Of a stretch of 64,000 bases of DNA, positions 53,013 to 62,201 are shown piece by piece. Made by a program: the position numbers and the translations under genes. The notes under the pieces are model-generated. The model did no database searches. It saw nothing but the letters and a program-made list of their open reading frames with translations, and had not been told where the DNA came from. Numbering within the stretch: the stretch's first letter is position 1; each line of letters opens with the position of its first letter. Origin of the DNA: Euglena gracilis (lineage: Eukaryota > Euglenida > Euglenophyceae > Euglenales); assembly GCA_039621445.1 (NCBI GenBank), contig CP154954.1:47347847-47411846 (forward strand), written 5' to 3'.

Positions 53013-54628
53013 TATTTGGCCTGAAACCGGCCCAAATCTGACCACCGGCTGTGGCCCAAAATTGGCCACTGCCTGTAACACAAAAGTGTTCAGGACTGTT
53101 TTTTGGATTTTTTTTGGACAAGGACATTTGTTGAACATCAGAAAAAGAAGGCAACAAACAAACAAAAACAAGACTCACGCCAATTGAAGCGTGCTGACTG
53201 AATAAACATTCTCCAGGTAACATGACTTCAGGCGATAAATATACTGGTCGTAGAAGTCCTTCAGCAGCACACCACAGCAAACACCAACCTTGACTTCAAC
53301 TCAAAATTGTCCACTTAAAACCAGAAATCCAAACTTGTCCTTTCATGTGGGTTCTCGTCGTCCAGTCGGTGGCCGCCTGTCATTCCTGTCATATGGAGAG
53401 GGTGAAATTACAGGGGGTAGCTTTAAATTGTTGGAAACTTAATTCGTTTGACATTTTACTCGGTCCGGATTAAATCGGATTTAATCCAGCGAGGTTCGGG
53501 TGTCAGACCGGATTTAATACAGCGAGTTAAACCGCTATGGAGGATATTCCTAATTGATAGGATGCACATATACACAAAAGGACAGTTTGGAGTTAGGTAC
53601 CATATTCCTCCGTTTATCACTGACATTCATTCTTTCTCCAGAGAGGACTCCAGAGAGGAGAAAGATTTCAAAGATTTCAAAGATTTCAAATATGCTAGAA
53701 AACAGGTTGACTTCCTCCCAAATTTCTCCCTGGTTGCCTTCTCACTCAGGAATTTCAAGAAACAGAAGGTGAAGAAGCAGTGGGCCTCCTGGCAGTTCTG
53801 CTGATCGCCTTGCAGTTGGAGGTATGATCCCTGTGTTGTTCCCCTGTGTTGTTCTGCAGTGTTTCCAAACATTCTAAAAGATTTTTATGTTGTCAAGATG
53901 TCTGAATGCATCTGCAACATCATTTAGCAACATTTGTCTCCAGATGTCATCACACTCGTTTTTTTCAAGAACAAACTTCCAGCAAATTCCATAAATATTT
54001 TCTTCTGCATTTTTTTATGTGACATCATTCAGTCAACATCTTGCACATTTCATGCATTACAATTCAACTCAGCAGCATTCAACTCAGCATTCCTTCCACC
54101 TTCCCCTTCTTCAGGAGAGTTGAGAAAGAAGGGGAAGAAGCTGAAGACAGCAACGAACAAAGATGAAGTCGTTTTTAACTGTTGCAGTTTTTGTAATAGA
54201 GCGCTGTTTGTTTCAGTTTCAGTGGGTTGTGTTTTTGCTCAAATTTGTGTTTTATTTTCCTGTGAACCTTCTTTTCATGGTGTTTGGCAAAATGTTGCTT
54301 CAGGCGGGCTTTGTTCAGGCTGGCCCGTTTTTTTTGTATAGGCCTTGGGCGCACCGTGGGTAAATCGTCAAATTCCGCAGAAAAATGACACACCCCGCCC
54401 TGCAAATTAATTTCTGCAGCTTTTTTGCACTTTTTTCATTTTTTTCTGGGGATTCCATTTTTTTTGACAAAACTGTTTTCCCCTTCCAGTCTGGACCAAA
54501 TACTGCCCGTTCGTTCGACTTTAAAGAGTTACAAAAAATGTCGGCTCCAGGACATTTATGAGCCTTCCTTGGCCCGGACCGAAATTAATCCGCCGAGGTT
54601 TGGTTCCAAAACCGAATTTAATCCGAGC
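53013..54628. other. No assignable gene
   Basis: A coding-like plus-strand patch at 53640-53800 (ARKQVDFLPNFSLVAFSLRN, Lys-rich after it) has no known domain. A triple AAAGATTTC repeat lies at 53665-53692. GGATTTAATCC-type words recur at 53465 and 54605. Confidence 0.35.
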
Positions 54629-55023
54629 GCCTTTAAGGTACTTGTCTGTTATCGTATGACGGACCCCCCCCCCTTTTGGTTATGGTACGACACCCTATTT
54701 TTGGGTTGTATAGGGTTATTTGAAGGAGTAGGGTCAGGTGCGCACATGCTACGTTGCGCTCCATGGCCATGTTGCGCTACATGGCCATGGAGCGCAACGT
54801 GGCCATGTAGCGCAACAGGGACATGCGCACCTAACCCTACTCCTTCAAATAACCCCATCATGCGCTACATGGTCATGTTGCGCTCCATGGCCATGTAGCG
54901 CAACATGCATGTGCACCTAACCCTATTCCTTTAAATAACCCTAAAGCAACCCAAAAAATGGGTGTCGTACCATAACCAAAAGGGGGGGTCCGTCGTACGA
55001 TAACAGACAAGTACCGCCTTTAA
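54629..55023. mobile_element. 379-bp fold-back element with 8-bp target duplication
   Basis: Inverted arms start GGTACTTGTCTGTTATCGTA (54637) and end with the exact complement (55015), extending at least 55 bases through a C9/G7 tract and GGTTATGGTACGACACCC. GCCTTTAA flanks both sides (54629-54636, 55016-55023). The centre is a nested palindrome of GCGCTCCATGGCCATGTAGC units with CCTAACCCTA words. Confidence 0.9.
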
Positions 55024-55171
55024 TCTCTACGTATTAATTACCCGGCGCCTTTAAACTACCCCCTGTAGGATTAGCGTCGGTTAAGGACATGGGGCGAGTA
55101 CTACCATCACTTTTAGGTTTTGCGTACTAAGGGTGTATGGAAAATGAAAGGAAAGGTTTCAGATTTTATCT

Positions 55172-55263
55172 TTCTTTCAGAGCGTTTTCCACGAACTGCC
55201 CCACCCTAAAAGTGGGAAACCACTACATCTTTTTGCCCCCCTACTCGCCCATGCTGTACCCAC
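55172..55263 (+). pseudogene. Third catalytic region of a DDE_3 transposase, degenerate
   Basis: KVGNHYIFLPPYSPMLYPLL resembles the LPPYSPxLNPIE motif, but the Asn and catalytic Glu are changed. Preceded by TTTCTTTCAG, a good acceptor. It could be the 3' part of the Tc1-like gene at 51-52 kb, displaced by later insertions. Confidence 0.45.
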
Positions 55264-55862
55264 TACTGCTTTTTTTTTCATTTGCCATTGCAGGAGAAGG
55301 AAGCGGTGGTGGGGCGAACCGAGTCCACCGACCAATGGCACTGCCTACTGGATTTTTCAGTCTGAGGATTTGTAGAGATGGGCTGGGCCCATGGTCCATG
55401 GTGGAGTAATAAAGGTAAGGTAGGCGGGAAGCCCGAGGTATTCTTTTCCTAACGAGATTTTTTAAGCCCCCCCCCCTTGTCTGTTTGGGGTGTTTGGCAG
55501 AGGGAAAAGGAGCAGTGAGAATTCAGAATTGTCTGTGTGATTTGCGTGTTATTTGGAGTTATTTGAATGCAATTTGAAGGTAATTTGAACGTAATCTGAC
55601 CAGGAGACGTCGGATGGTACAATTCCAAAACAGGTAAAATGTAATATGTATCGGTTCGGAATTGTGAGCTGATTACGGATCTGATACTGCGAAATGTTGA
55701 TACTACAGTTTCCGTGGGTGCGCATCATCGGAAAGGTCATTAGGAATCAGCAAAACAGCCCAGCGCGACGTACCAGCCACGTGGCAATCAATAATGTTTT
55801 TCTTTCAGACATATATACAATAATGCTGGGTATCAAACAGGAGGTGGAGGAATACCAATGGG

Positions 55863-57180
55863 ATGGTGAGAGCATGGTGTGTGTGTTTTTTGTTCATCTG
55901 TTTCTGATTATCATTTTTGCCTGTAGGTGCAAGTTGCCCATCAAACAGCAGATTTGCCTGGTTTAGAGGTAGAGCCCCTTTACCAACCAAAGTCAGAGCC
56001 CCACAGAACAGAGTCTCGCAGCACGCCGAAGGGACCCGCGGCGGTGCGGTGGACGCCACCGACCCCTCCCCTCCAGCCCAAGAAACCCCGGCAGCCTCTG
56101 CCCCTGTTGCAGCCCAAGCCCCAGGCCCAGCCCCTGCTGCAGCCCAAGCCCCAGGCCCAGCCCCTGCTGCAGCCCAAGCCCCAGGCCCAGCCACTGCCAC
56201 AGCCCAAGCCCAAGCCCCAGCCACAGCCCAAGCCCCAGGACCAGCCCCTGTCACAGCCCAAGCCTCAGGCCCAGCCACAGCCCCAGGCCCAGCCACAACC
56301 ACAACCTCAGCCACAGCCACAACCTCAGCCACAGCCACAACCTCAGCCACAAGTACATCCTCAGCCACAACCTCAGCCACAGCCACAACCTCAGCCACAA
56401 GTACATCCTCAGCCACAACCTCAGCCATATCCTCAGCCACAACCTCAGCCACAACCTCCTCCTGTCCCACTTATCTCAGTTTTTAAACTTCGTGAGTAAT
56501 GCTTGTAAACTTGCAAAGTAAACTTTGTTTGAATGTAATGCTCAGCATTACGGGGTGTAATGCTCAGCATTACGGGGTGTAATGCTCAGCATTACGGGGT
56601 GTAATGCTCAGCATTACGGGGTGTAATGCTCAGCATTACGGGGTGTAATGCTCAGCATTACGGGGTGTAATGCTCAGCATTACGGGGTGTAATGCTCAGC
56701 ATTACGGGGTGTAATGCTCAGCATTACGGGGTGTAATGCTCAGCATTACGGGGTGTAATGCTCAGAATTACGGGGTGTAATGCTCAGCATTACGGGGTGT
56801 AATGCTCAGCATTACGGGGTGTAATGCTGATATCTGATTTCAAACCATAAACACTGAGATACCAGAGACCGCGAGCCAGGTGGGTGAGTGGGTGGCGGTT
56901 ACAATGTGGATGCTGTGGGAAGGTGTGTGTATTTTTTGATTAATTTTACTCTGTATTTTTTGTTACAGTTACCACACCCGCTGCTGTTGTCCCACCTCGT
57001 GTTCCTCCGCCTGTCCCAGCTGCCGCTGTCCCTTCTGGTGTGCATTTTTTTTTTGCAAAAATAAAAAAAATTTTTTCTGCAGGAAGTTCTGATGATGGCA
57101 CACGGGTATGCCCACGCCAACCCCGTCGTAGCCCCAGACTATTGGCCAAGAGACAACGACAATTGACAATTGACAATTGA
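55863..57180 (+). CDS. Spliced gene for a Pro/Gln-rich protein (about 244 aa)
   Basis: Four exons give one open frame: ATG at 55863-55865, intron 55866-55926, exon 55927-56491, intron 56492-56968, exon 56969-57037, intron 57038-57082, exon 57083-57180 ending in TGA. All introns are GT-AG with good donors (GTGAGA, GTGAGT, GTGTGC) and acceptors. The large exon encodes QPKPQAQPLLQPKPQAQP-type repeats and the C-terminus is basic (RSPRLLAKRQRQ). No domain recognised, possibly a nuclear or scaffold protein. An alternative frame through the first intron gives an Ala/Pro-rich product from an ATG at 55823 but meets a stop before the second donor. Confidence 0.5.
56536..56829. repeat. 22-bp palindromic minisatellite, 13 copies, in an intron
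   Basis: Unit TAATGCTCAGCATTACGGGG then TG. Each unit contains TAATGCT-C-AGCATTA, a 15-base hairpin. One unit has an A substitution (CAGAATTA). It lies wholly inside the second intron of the Pro/Gln-rich gene. Confidence 0.97.
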
Positions 57181-57284
57181 TCATCCAGATGACATTATCT
57201 ATCCCAGATGACATTATCTATCTTTTTCAATCATCCTTTTTTTGGTTTGTTTGCAAGATCAAGACAAAAAAAAATAAGTTGAAA

Positions 57285-57600
57285 TTTTTTTTGACCAAAA
57301 GTGTTTTTTATGGCAAAACGGGACATTTTCTCGAAAAGAAATTTTTTTTGCCCCCCCCCCGAAAAAAAAATACAAGTCGAAAAAAATTTTTTGAAAAATT
57401 TTTTTGACCAAAAGTGTTTTTTATGGCAAAGCGGGACATTTTCTCGAAAAAAATTTTTTGCCCCCCCCCCCCGAAAAAAAATACAAGTCGAAAAAAAATT
57501 TTTTGAAAATTTTTTTTGACCAAAAGTGTTTTTTATGGCAAAGCGGGACATTTTCTCGAAAAAAAAATTTTTTGCCCCCCCCCCGAAAATTTTTTTTGAC
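57285..57600. repeat. ~103-bp tandem repeat, three copies
   Basis: Each unit has GACCAAAAGTGTTTTTTATG then GCAAA, GGGACATTTTCTCGAAAA, a C9-C12 run and AAATACAAGTCG; the last is truncated. Confidence 0.92.
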
Positions 57601-57841
57601 AAAGCACCTGGGTGCCAGGAGCCAAATAATTTTTTTTTTCAAAAAAAAAGTCGTTACTACCGAGGACGGGAGGGAATTTTTTTTTGAAAAACCCTCACTC
57701 GTGGGGAGCAGCCAAAGCGTGCTCCCCCCTCACCTCGCTCACTGCCACCACGGCACGCTCTCTCTGACCCTCGGTGCTCCCTCGTTCGCTGCCTTCCTTC
57801 TTTTTTTGGCGCCCTGACCCCTTTGCCCTTTACGGCTCGCT

Positions 57842-58144
57842 CAGGCCACGGAGACGTCGGCCCCCTTCCTCCTCCTCGGGAGGGAGGAGGTCTACGCCGA
57901 CCTGTGGGAGCGCCACCGCCCCCACAAAAACTCCTACGCCCGGAACGAGGCCGGGGAGCGGGTGATGGCCTCCCGCACGTTCGTGCGCCGGGGCATGGCC
58001 GACGCCGAGGAGTGGTGTTTCTTCTGCCTCTCCCAGCACCTGACCTGCCGGGACCACGAGGTGGTCGTCCGGGGCGGCCGGACGGGCCTCCGGGCCTACG
58101 TCGCCCGGGCCTGCCGCAACGGCTGGGACCCGGATTACGATTGA
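57842..58144 (+). CDS. Unrecognised GC-rich coding block with CFFC motif, 5' end unclear
   Basis: Continuous codon-biased frame, open from 57818, reading EVYADLWERHRPHKNSYARN and EEWCFFCLSQHLTC (possible zinc ligands), ending DPDYD and TGA 58142-58144. A CTCGCTCAG just upstream could be a splice acceptor. It is in the same frame as the exon at 58478, so it may belong to the downstream gene if a donor lies before the stop. It marks the start of the GC-rich island. Confidence 0.45.
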   Translation, partial: QATETSAPFLLLGREEVYADLWERHRPHKNSYARNEAGERVMASRTFVRRGMADAEEWCFFCLSQHLTCRDHEVVVRGGRTGLRAYVARACRNGWDPDYD

Positions 58145-58228
58145 CCTTTGTTTCCTGACCCGCCTTCATTCCGACGCACCGCCGCCGCCCGGGGCGGAAC
58201 GGGGCGCCCACGGCACGCACTACCATTG

Positions 58229-58309
58229 CCCCCGCCCCCCGGCCGAGTGGTCCCCTGTGGCGCCGTCTACGCGAGCGACCCGGGTTCGAACCCCGGTCGG
58301 GGACGGGGG
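58229..58309 (+). other. tRNA-like structure (perfect T-arm, degenerate remainder)
   Basis: CCGGG TTCGAAC CCCGG (58280-58296) is a canonical T-arm with box-B-like loop. GGCCGAGTGG upstream resembles a class II D-arm. An outer stem pairs CCCCCGCCCCC with GGGGACGGGGG (one mismatch). The anticodon region is only weakly paired, so I call it tRNA-like or a tRNA relic rather than a tRNA gene. Confidence 0.35.
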
Positions 58310-58477
58310 TACTCCCAGACCGTCCCATTCCGGGTCGAAAAAAATAAACATAGGCTGTGCTCTGGATCCACCGTGAGGGGTCGTGACAGCCCCGTCTCTT
58401 GGACGGATGGTCCACGAATAATAACACCACCGCTCCCCCACACACGGTGTGTAACGTGCGCCGCGCGCCCCCTGCAG

Positions 58478-58573
58478 TTGGACGCCGAGTTCGACGACGA
58501 CGAGGACTACGACGCCGCCGTACGCGCCCCACCCCGCGCGCCGCGCGCACACCGCAACACGAACGGAGAATGG
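58478..58573 (+). CDS. Probable upstream exon of the F-box-like gene
   Basis: Between CCCCTGCAG (acceptor, AG 58476-58477) and TGG|GTGTGT (donor 58574) lies a 32-codon frame LDAEFDDDEDYDAA then VRAPPRAPRAHRN. The following intron (58574-58676) ends in a fine T-rich acceptor (TTTTTTTTGCCCGCAG), and splicing keeps the frame of the next exon. A preceding intron may run from GTGAGG at 58373. Confidence 0.45.
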
Positions 58574-58703
58574 GTGTGTGTTCCCAAACGGATCATCAGC
58601 CGTCCACCCCGCACAGGGGGCAGCCTATCGTGGAACGGTCTGGGGGTTTTTTGTTTTTAATTTTTTTTGCCCGCAGGCTTTTCGTTCCCGTTTTCCTCCC
58701 GCG

Positions 58704-60680
58704 ATGCTCAATTTCCACGGCCTTGAGATACCCGCGGCGCAGCCGGCGGGGGACGACTGGTTCTGGACCGCCGACGACACCCAGCCGGCGACCCTGCCAC
58801 CGCCGCGACCGGCACCGGGGGCCCCGGCGCCGCGGAGCCCCGCGACCTGCCGGGTGGTGCTGCGCGGGGTGAAGCGGCAGCGCTGCGGGCCGCCGGCGCG
58901 CATCCCCACGGAGGTGTGGGTACACCGGGTGCTGGCGTTCTGCGACCTGACCACCCTCCTCGTCCTGAACCGGACGTCCGGACCGCTCCGGCGGGCGCTG
59001 AACGACCCGCGGACGGTGGTGCAGTGGCAGTCCACCGCCTGGTTCCTCAAGCCCCGCGCCTGCGGTTGTGAGCGCCACCTGTTCTACGTGGACGCGTGCG
59101 TCTACTTGGAGTTCACGAACGACTGCGTGGGGCTGACGGGCCATCGACAGGCGGAGGACGCCCTGCGGTGCGTGCGCCGCGCCCGGCGGGACGCGGCGGG
59201 GATGGGCTTCCACACGCTTGTGCACAACCGCCCCGGATGCTTCGCGCCCGGTGTGCTGGACGCCTACGCGGAGAACTGGGTGGTCCCCGCGCCGCGCATG
59301 CTGGGCCTGCCCGTGGAGGACGCGGTGGTGGACCGCCTGCGGGCCGATCCGGCCCCGTTCTGGGGTTACTACCACGCGGTCCCGGAGGACGACGACGGGG
59401 ACGATGACATCTGGGTGGAGGACCCCGCCGACGAGTCGGAGGCGGCCCGGCGGGAGCGCTGGAACGCGGCGCAGGAGCGGCGCTGGCGCCGCCAACCCCC
59501 GCCGTCGGCGCTGTTCGTCGGCCCCACCACCGACCTGCACGCCGCCTACCTGCTGGACTGCGCCCGGCACGACCGCGACCCGCACAACCCCGGCGAGGAC
59601 GCCGACGACCTGCGGGGCTTCCACGCGGCGCGCTGGGCGCGGCGGCGCCTGCTGGAGACGGCGGTGGGGGTGCAGACCTACCCGCACTACGGCTGCCTCC
59701 GACAGAGCGAGCTGCCGGGCGACGTGCCGCACCGCCGGGGCACCGACTACATCGAGCGGCAGTACCTGCCGGTGCCGCGCCTCGCCACGCTGCCCGGTCT
59801 GTCGGAGTACGCCCTGATGGATTTCACCGGCGAGGTGTACTTCCACCCCGCGCGGTACGACAACGAGGCCGGGGACTTTGTCCCCTGGGCGCTGTCGACG
59901 CTGGCGGTGCTGCACGGCCTCTACGTGCACGCGTGGTTCGACGGGGTGCACTACCTGATGGAGGCGGTGATCGCCTTCGGTCAACACGTGGCCCGGGAGA
60001 CCGAGACGGCACTGCCCGGGCCGCGGATGGCCCAGCGGTGGGCGTACCTCCAGCGGGTGCTGTTCCTCGGGGAGGCGGTGCACCCGTACAGCGGCCTGGG
60101 ACCCGACGGGCAGATGTCCGCGGCAACGGGCGGCGACGCCGCCACCGGTGGACCGGGACAGCGCGACCGCGCCGCGCAGCAGGTGCGCCTGGCGATGCGG
60201 CTGCTGGCCGACCCGGACTTCGTCGCCGAGAACCGCTGGATGGCCACGCGGTCGGTGGCCACGGTGCCCACCGAGCAGTACCTGACGCCGCTGCTGCCGG
60301 ACACGGCGGGGCTGCTGCACCGCCCGTTCGCGCCCCGCCGCGACGAGACGGCGCTGCTGGAGGAGGTGGCCCACGCGCTGCGCGCGGTGGAGTACGTGGT
60401 GCGCTTCGCGGAGGCCTTCGGCCCCCTGGCGGACGCGGAGACGTCCGCGCGGTGGCACCGCAGTCTGTCGCTCTTCCTCGGCTGGGGCACCTCCCTGCGG
60501 ATCGCCGCGCCCAGCCTGCGGCGGACGGCGACCTGGCGCCCCTCTGCGGTGGGACACTTGGACGAGAATCTGGCGACCGTACCCGCGACCCAGCCCCCCC
60601 GGGTGTGCATCGCGAACAACCACCGCTACCGCCGCTACCTGAACTTCCTGACCCGGCGGTCGGCCTACGGGCGCCGGTGA
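58704..60680 (+). CDS. F-box-like protein of a virus-like GC-rich island (658 aa)
   Basis: A long intact frame from ATG 58704 with the very GC-rich codon use of its neighbours. Residues about 65-115 (RIPTEVWVHRVLAFCDLTTL then LVLNRTSGPLRRALNDP) resemble an F-box, which in eukaryotes and large DNA viruses links substrates to SCF ubiquitin ligases. The rest (acidic linker DDDGDDDIWVEDP, then a globular C-terminal half) matches nothing I know. The frame is also open upstream to 58677, so the initiator could lie in an earlier exon. Confidence 0.65.
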   Translation: MLNFHGLEIPAAQPAGDDWFWTADDTQPATLPPPRPAPGAPAPRSPATCRVVLRGVKRQRCGPPARIPTEVWVHRVLAFCDLTTLLVLNRTSGPLRRALNDPRTVVQWQSTAWFLKPRACGCERHLFYVDACVYLEFTNDCVGLTGHRQAEDALRCVRRARRDAAGMGFHTLVHNRPGCFAPGVLDAYAENWVVPAPRMLGLPVEDAVVDRLRADPAPFWGYYHAVPEDDDGDDDIWVEDPADESEAARRERWNAAQERRWRRQPPPSALFVGPTTDLHAAYLLDCARHDRDPHNPGEDADDLRGFHAARWARRRLLETAVGVQTYPHYGCLRQSELPGDVPHRRGTDYIERQYLPVPRLATLPGLSEYALMDFTGEVYFHPARYDNEAGDFVPWALSTLAVLHGLYVHAWFDGVHYLMEAVIAFGQHVARETETALPGPRMAQRWAYLQRVLFLGEAVHPYSGLGPDGQMSAATGGDAATGGPGQRDRAAQQVRLAMRLLADPDFVAENRWMATRSVATVPTEQYLTPLLPDTAGLLHRPFAPRRDETALLEEVAHALRAVEYVVRFAEAFGPLADAETSARWHRSLSLFLGWGTSLRIAAPSLRRTATWRPSAVGHLDENLATVPATQPPRVCIANNHRYRRYLNFLTRRSAYGRR

Positions 60681-60815
60681 GGCGCACAGCGGGGCACGCA
60701 ACACAAAGCGAAGTCATTCATTGGAACGGGTTCGGTGACGGGCCGGGGCGGCCGACGGCTCTTCCCCGGCGAGGGTGCGGCAGTCAGTTCGTATGCACAG
60801 AGTCAGTCGGTTGGG

Positions 60816-62201
60816 TCAGTCCTCCGCGGGGGATGCGGGGGCGGCGGGCGGGGACGGCGGGGCGGCAGAGTCGGCGGAGGGTGGGGGGGCGGACGGCGCG
60901 GCGGGGGGGGACTGGTTAGGATCAGAAGCAGCGCTGCGTCGGGGACGTCCGGTGCTCCGTCGGGCCTTCTTCGGTGGGGGTGCGGCCGTGTCGGCTGGGT
61001 CCTCCGCTGCGGGCGGCGGCGCGTTGTCCTCCTCGGAGGAGGACACCACCACCACCGGGGCGGTGTGGGGCGCCACCGTCCCGTCCGTCTCCTCCGTCTT
61101 GATCGCCGCTGCATCGTCGTCATCCGCATTGTGGGTGAACACCCGCCGCCGGCGGCGCTGGCGCTGCGGGCGGGCCGACTCCGCCGGTTCTTCCGCCGGG
61201 ACGGCAACGCCTGACGCCGTGACTCCCCCGACGTCCGCGTCTCCGTCCGCCGGGCTCGCCTCCTCCACCGTTGTCCAATCGTGGTCCACCCCCTCCGGTG
61301 GTGTGGGTGTCGCGTTGCAGGGAATTTCTTCCGCGGGGATGCGGGCGGGGGAATTCATGAACGGGTTGGGAATCGGCTGCGGAGAGGGATCGGAGAAGGC
61401 GAAGAGGTTCGGGACGGTGTTGGAGGGGGGTCGCTCCCCCACCACGGCGCGGTGCAGTCGCTTGGCGGCCAGCACGCCCACCAGCTGCATCCAGGGAGGG
61501 GTGGTCCCGATCCACCGGGTGGACTGCGCCACCAGATGCTGCAGCGCGGGGCTGCGGACGACGTCCTCGGATGCCAGGCCGGCCAGCCGGCCGGCCAGGT
61601 GCAGCACCACCGCGGACACGTCCTCCCCGAACTCCCGCACGCACAGACCACCCCCGCCACTGACCCACGGTCCGCCACTGCCACCGTCACCGCCCGCCGC
61701 TGTGGTTGTGATCTGCTGCAACTTGCGCTTCAACAGGCCGGGGAGGACCCGCCAGGCGGAGTTGCCGGTGGGGGGGGGGGGTGGGGTGCCGGCGTTGGCC
61801 CGGCGGCGGTGGAGCCGCCAGGCGGTGACCCCCGCGGGGCTCAGACGGGGGGCGGGCGGGCCGGGCGGGGGAAGCAGAGGTGGTCCTGCTGGGGCAGCCG
61901 GAGGGTGGTTTGGTTGGGGGGTCGGCGGAACATCAGGGACGGGTGGCGGGAATGAATGCGCCGCGCGTCCCAGCGGACGCCGCGACTGGGATTTGAAAAG
62001 CTCCATGGTAGTCGGGAAGAGTTCAGAGGGCTGGGGGATGCGGGCACGGGCCAGCGAGTGGTGGGGGGTGGGGGGTGCATCATGGGGTGTGATCGGGGTC
62101 GGACCATGGTACGGCGGGGAAGGATCCAACACCGACGGTGCGCTGCCGTTGTTGCGGCGGATGAGTTGGGAGAGGAATCCCGGGGACGCAACGTGGGTCA
62201 T
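60816..62201 (-). CDS. Unrecognised 461-aa protein with nuclear-signal-like tail
   Basis: Minus-strand frame from ATG 62201-62199. It is Pro/Ala-rich and probably disordered in large part, with a more ordered central stretch (VREFGEDVSAVVLHLAGRLA) and an acidic, Ser-rich C-terminus followed by PPPKKARRSTGRPRR, a likely nuclear localisation signal. The frame is open further upstream, but that part overlaps the preceding gene. Its start overlaps that gene by 122 bases, the compact style of viral genomes. Confidence 0.55.
   Translation of the reverse strand: MTHVASPGFLSQLIRRNNGSAPSVLDPSPPYHGPTPITPHDAPPTPHHSLARARIPQPSELFPTTMELFKSQSRRPLGRAAHSFPPPVPDVPPTPQPNHPPAAPAGPPLLPPPGPPAPRLSPAGVTAWRLHRRRANAGTPPPPPTGNSAWRVLPGLLKRKLQQITTTAAGGDGGSGGPWVSGGGGLCVREFGEDVSAVVLHLAGRLAGLASEDVVRSPALQHLVAQSTRWIGTTPPWMQLVGVLAAKRLHRAVVGERPPSNTVPNLFAFSDPSPQPIPNPFMNSPARIPAEEIPCNATPTPPEGVDHDWTTVEEASPADGDADVGGVTASGVAVPAEEPAESARPQRQRRRRRVFTHNADDDDAAAIKTEETDGTVAPHTAPVVVVSSSEEDNAPPPAAEDPADTAAPPPKKARRSTGRPRRSAASDPNQSPPAAPSAPPPSADSAAPPSPPAAPASPAED

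Noticed and set aside
54760-54940. Telomere-like CCTAACCCTA words
   Set aside because: Only isolated copies within a fold-back element; no tandem array.
58229-58309. Functional tRNA gene
   Set aside because: The T-arm is perfect but the best 7-bp acceptor register does not pair, position 33 is not T, and the anticodon stem has a mismatch. Kept only as tRNA-like.
57657-58550. 297-codon Arg-rich minus-strand frame
   Set aside because: Antisense shadow. It includes RGSNPGR, the typical false translation of a tRNA T-arm read backwards.
58596-60704. 702-codon minus-strand frame opposite the F-box-like gene
   Set aside because: GC-rich shadow of the plus-strand gene. Composition is Arg/Pro/Val-biased and lacks domain signatures, whereas the plus frame has an F-box-like motif and good splice context.
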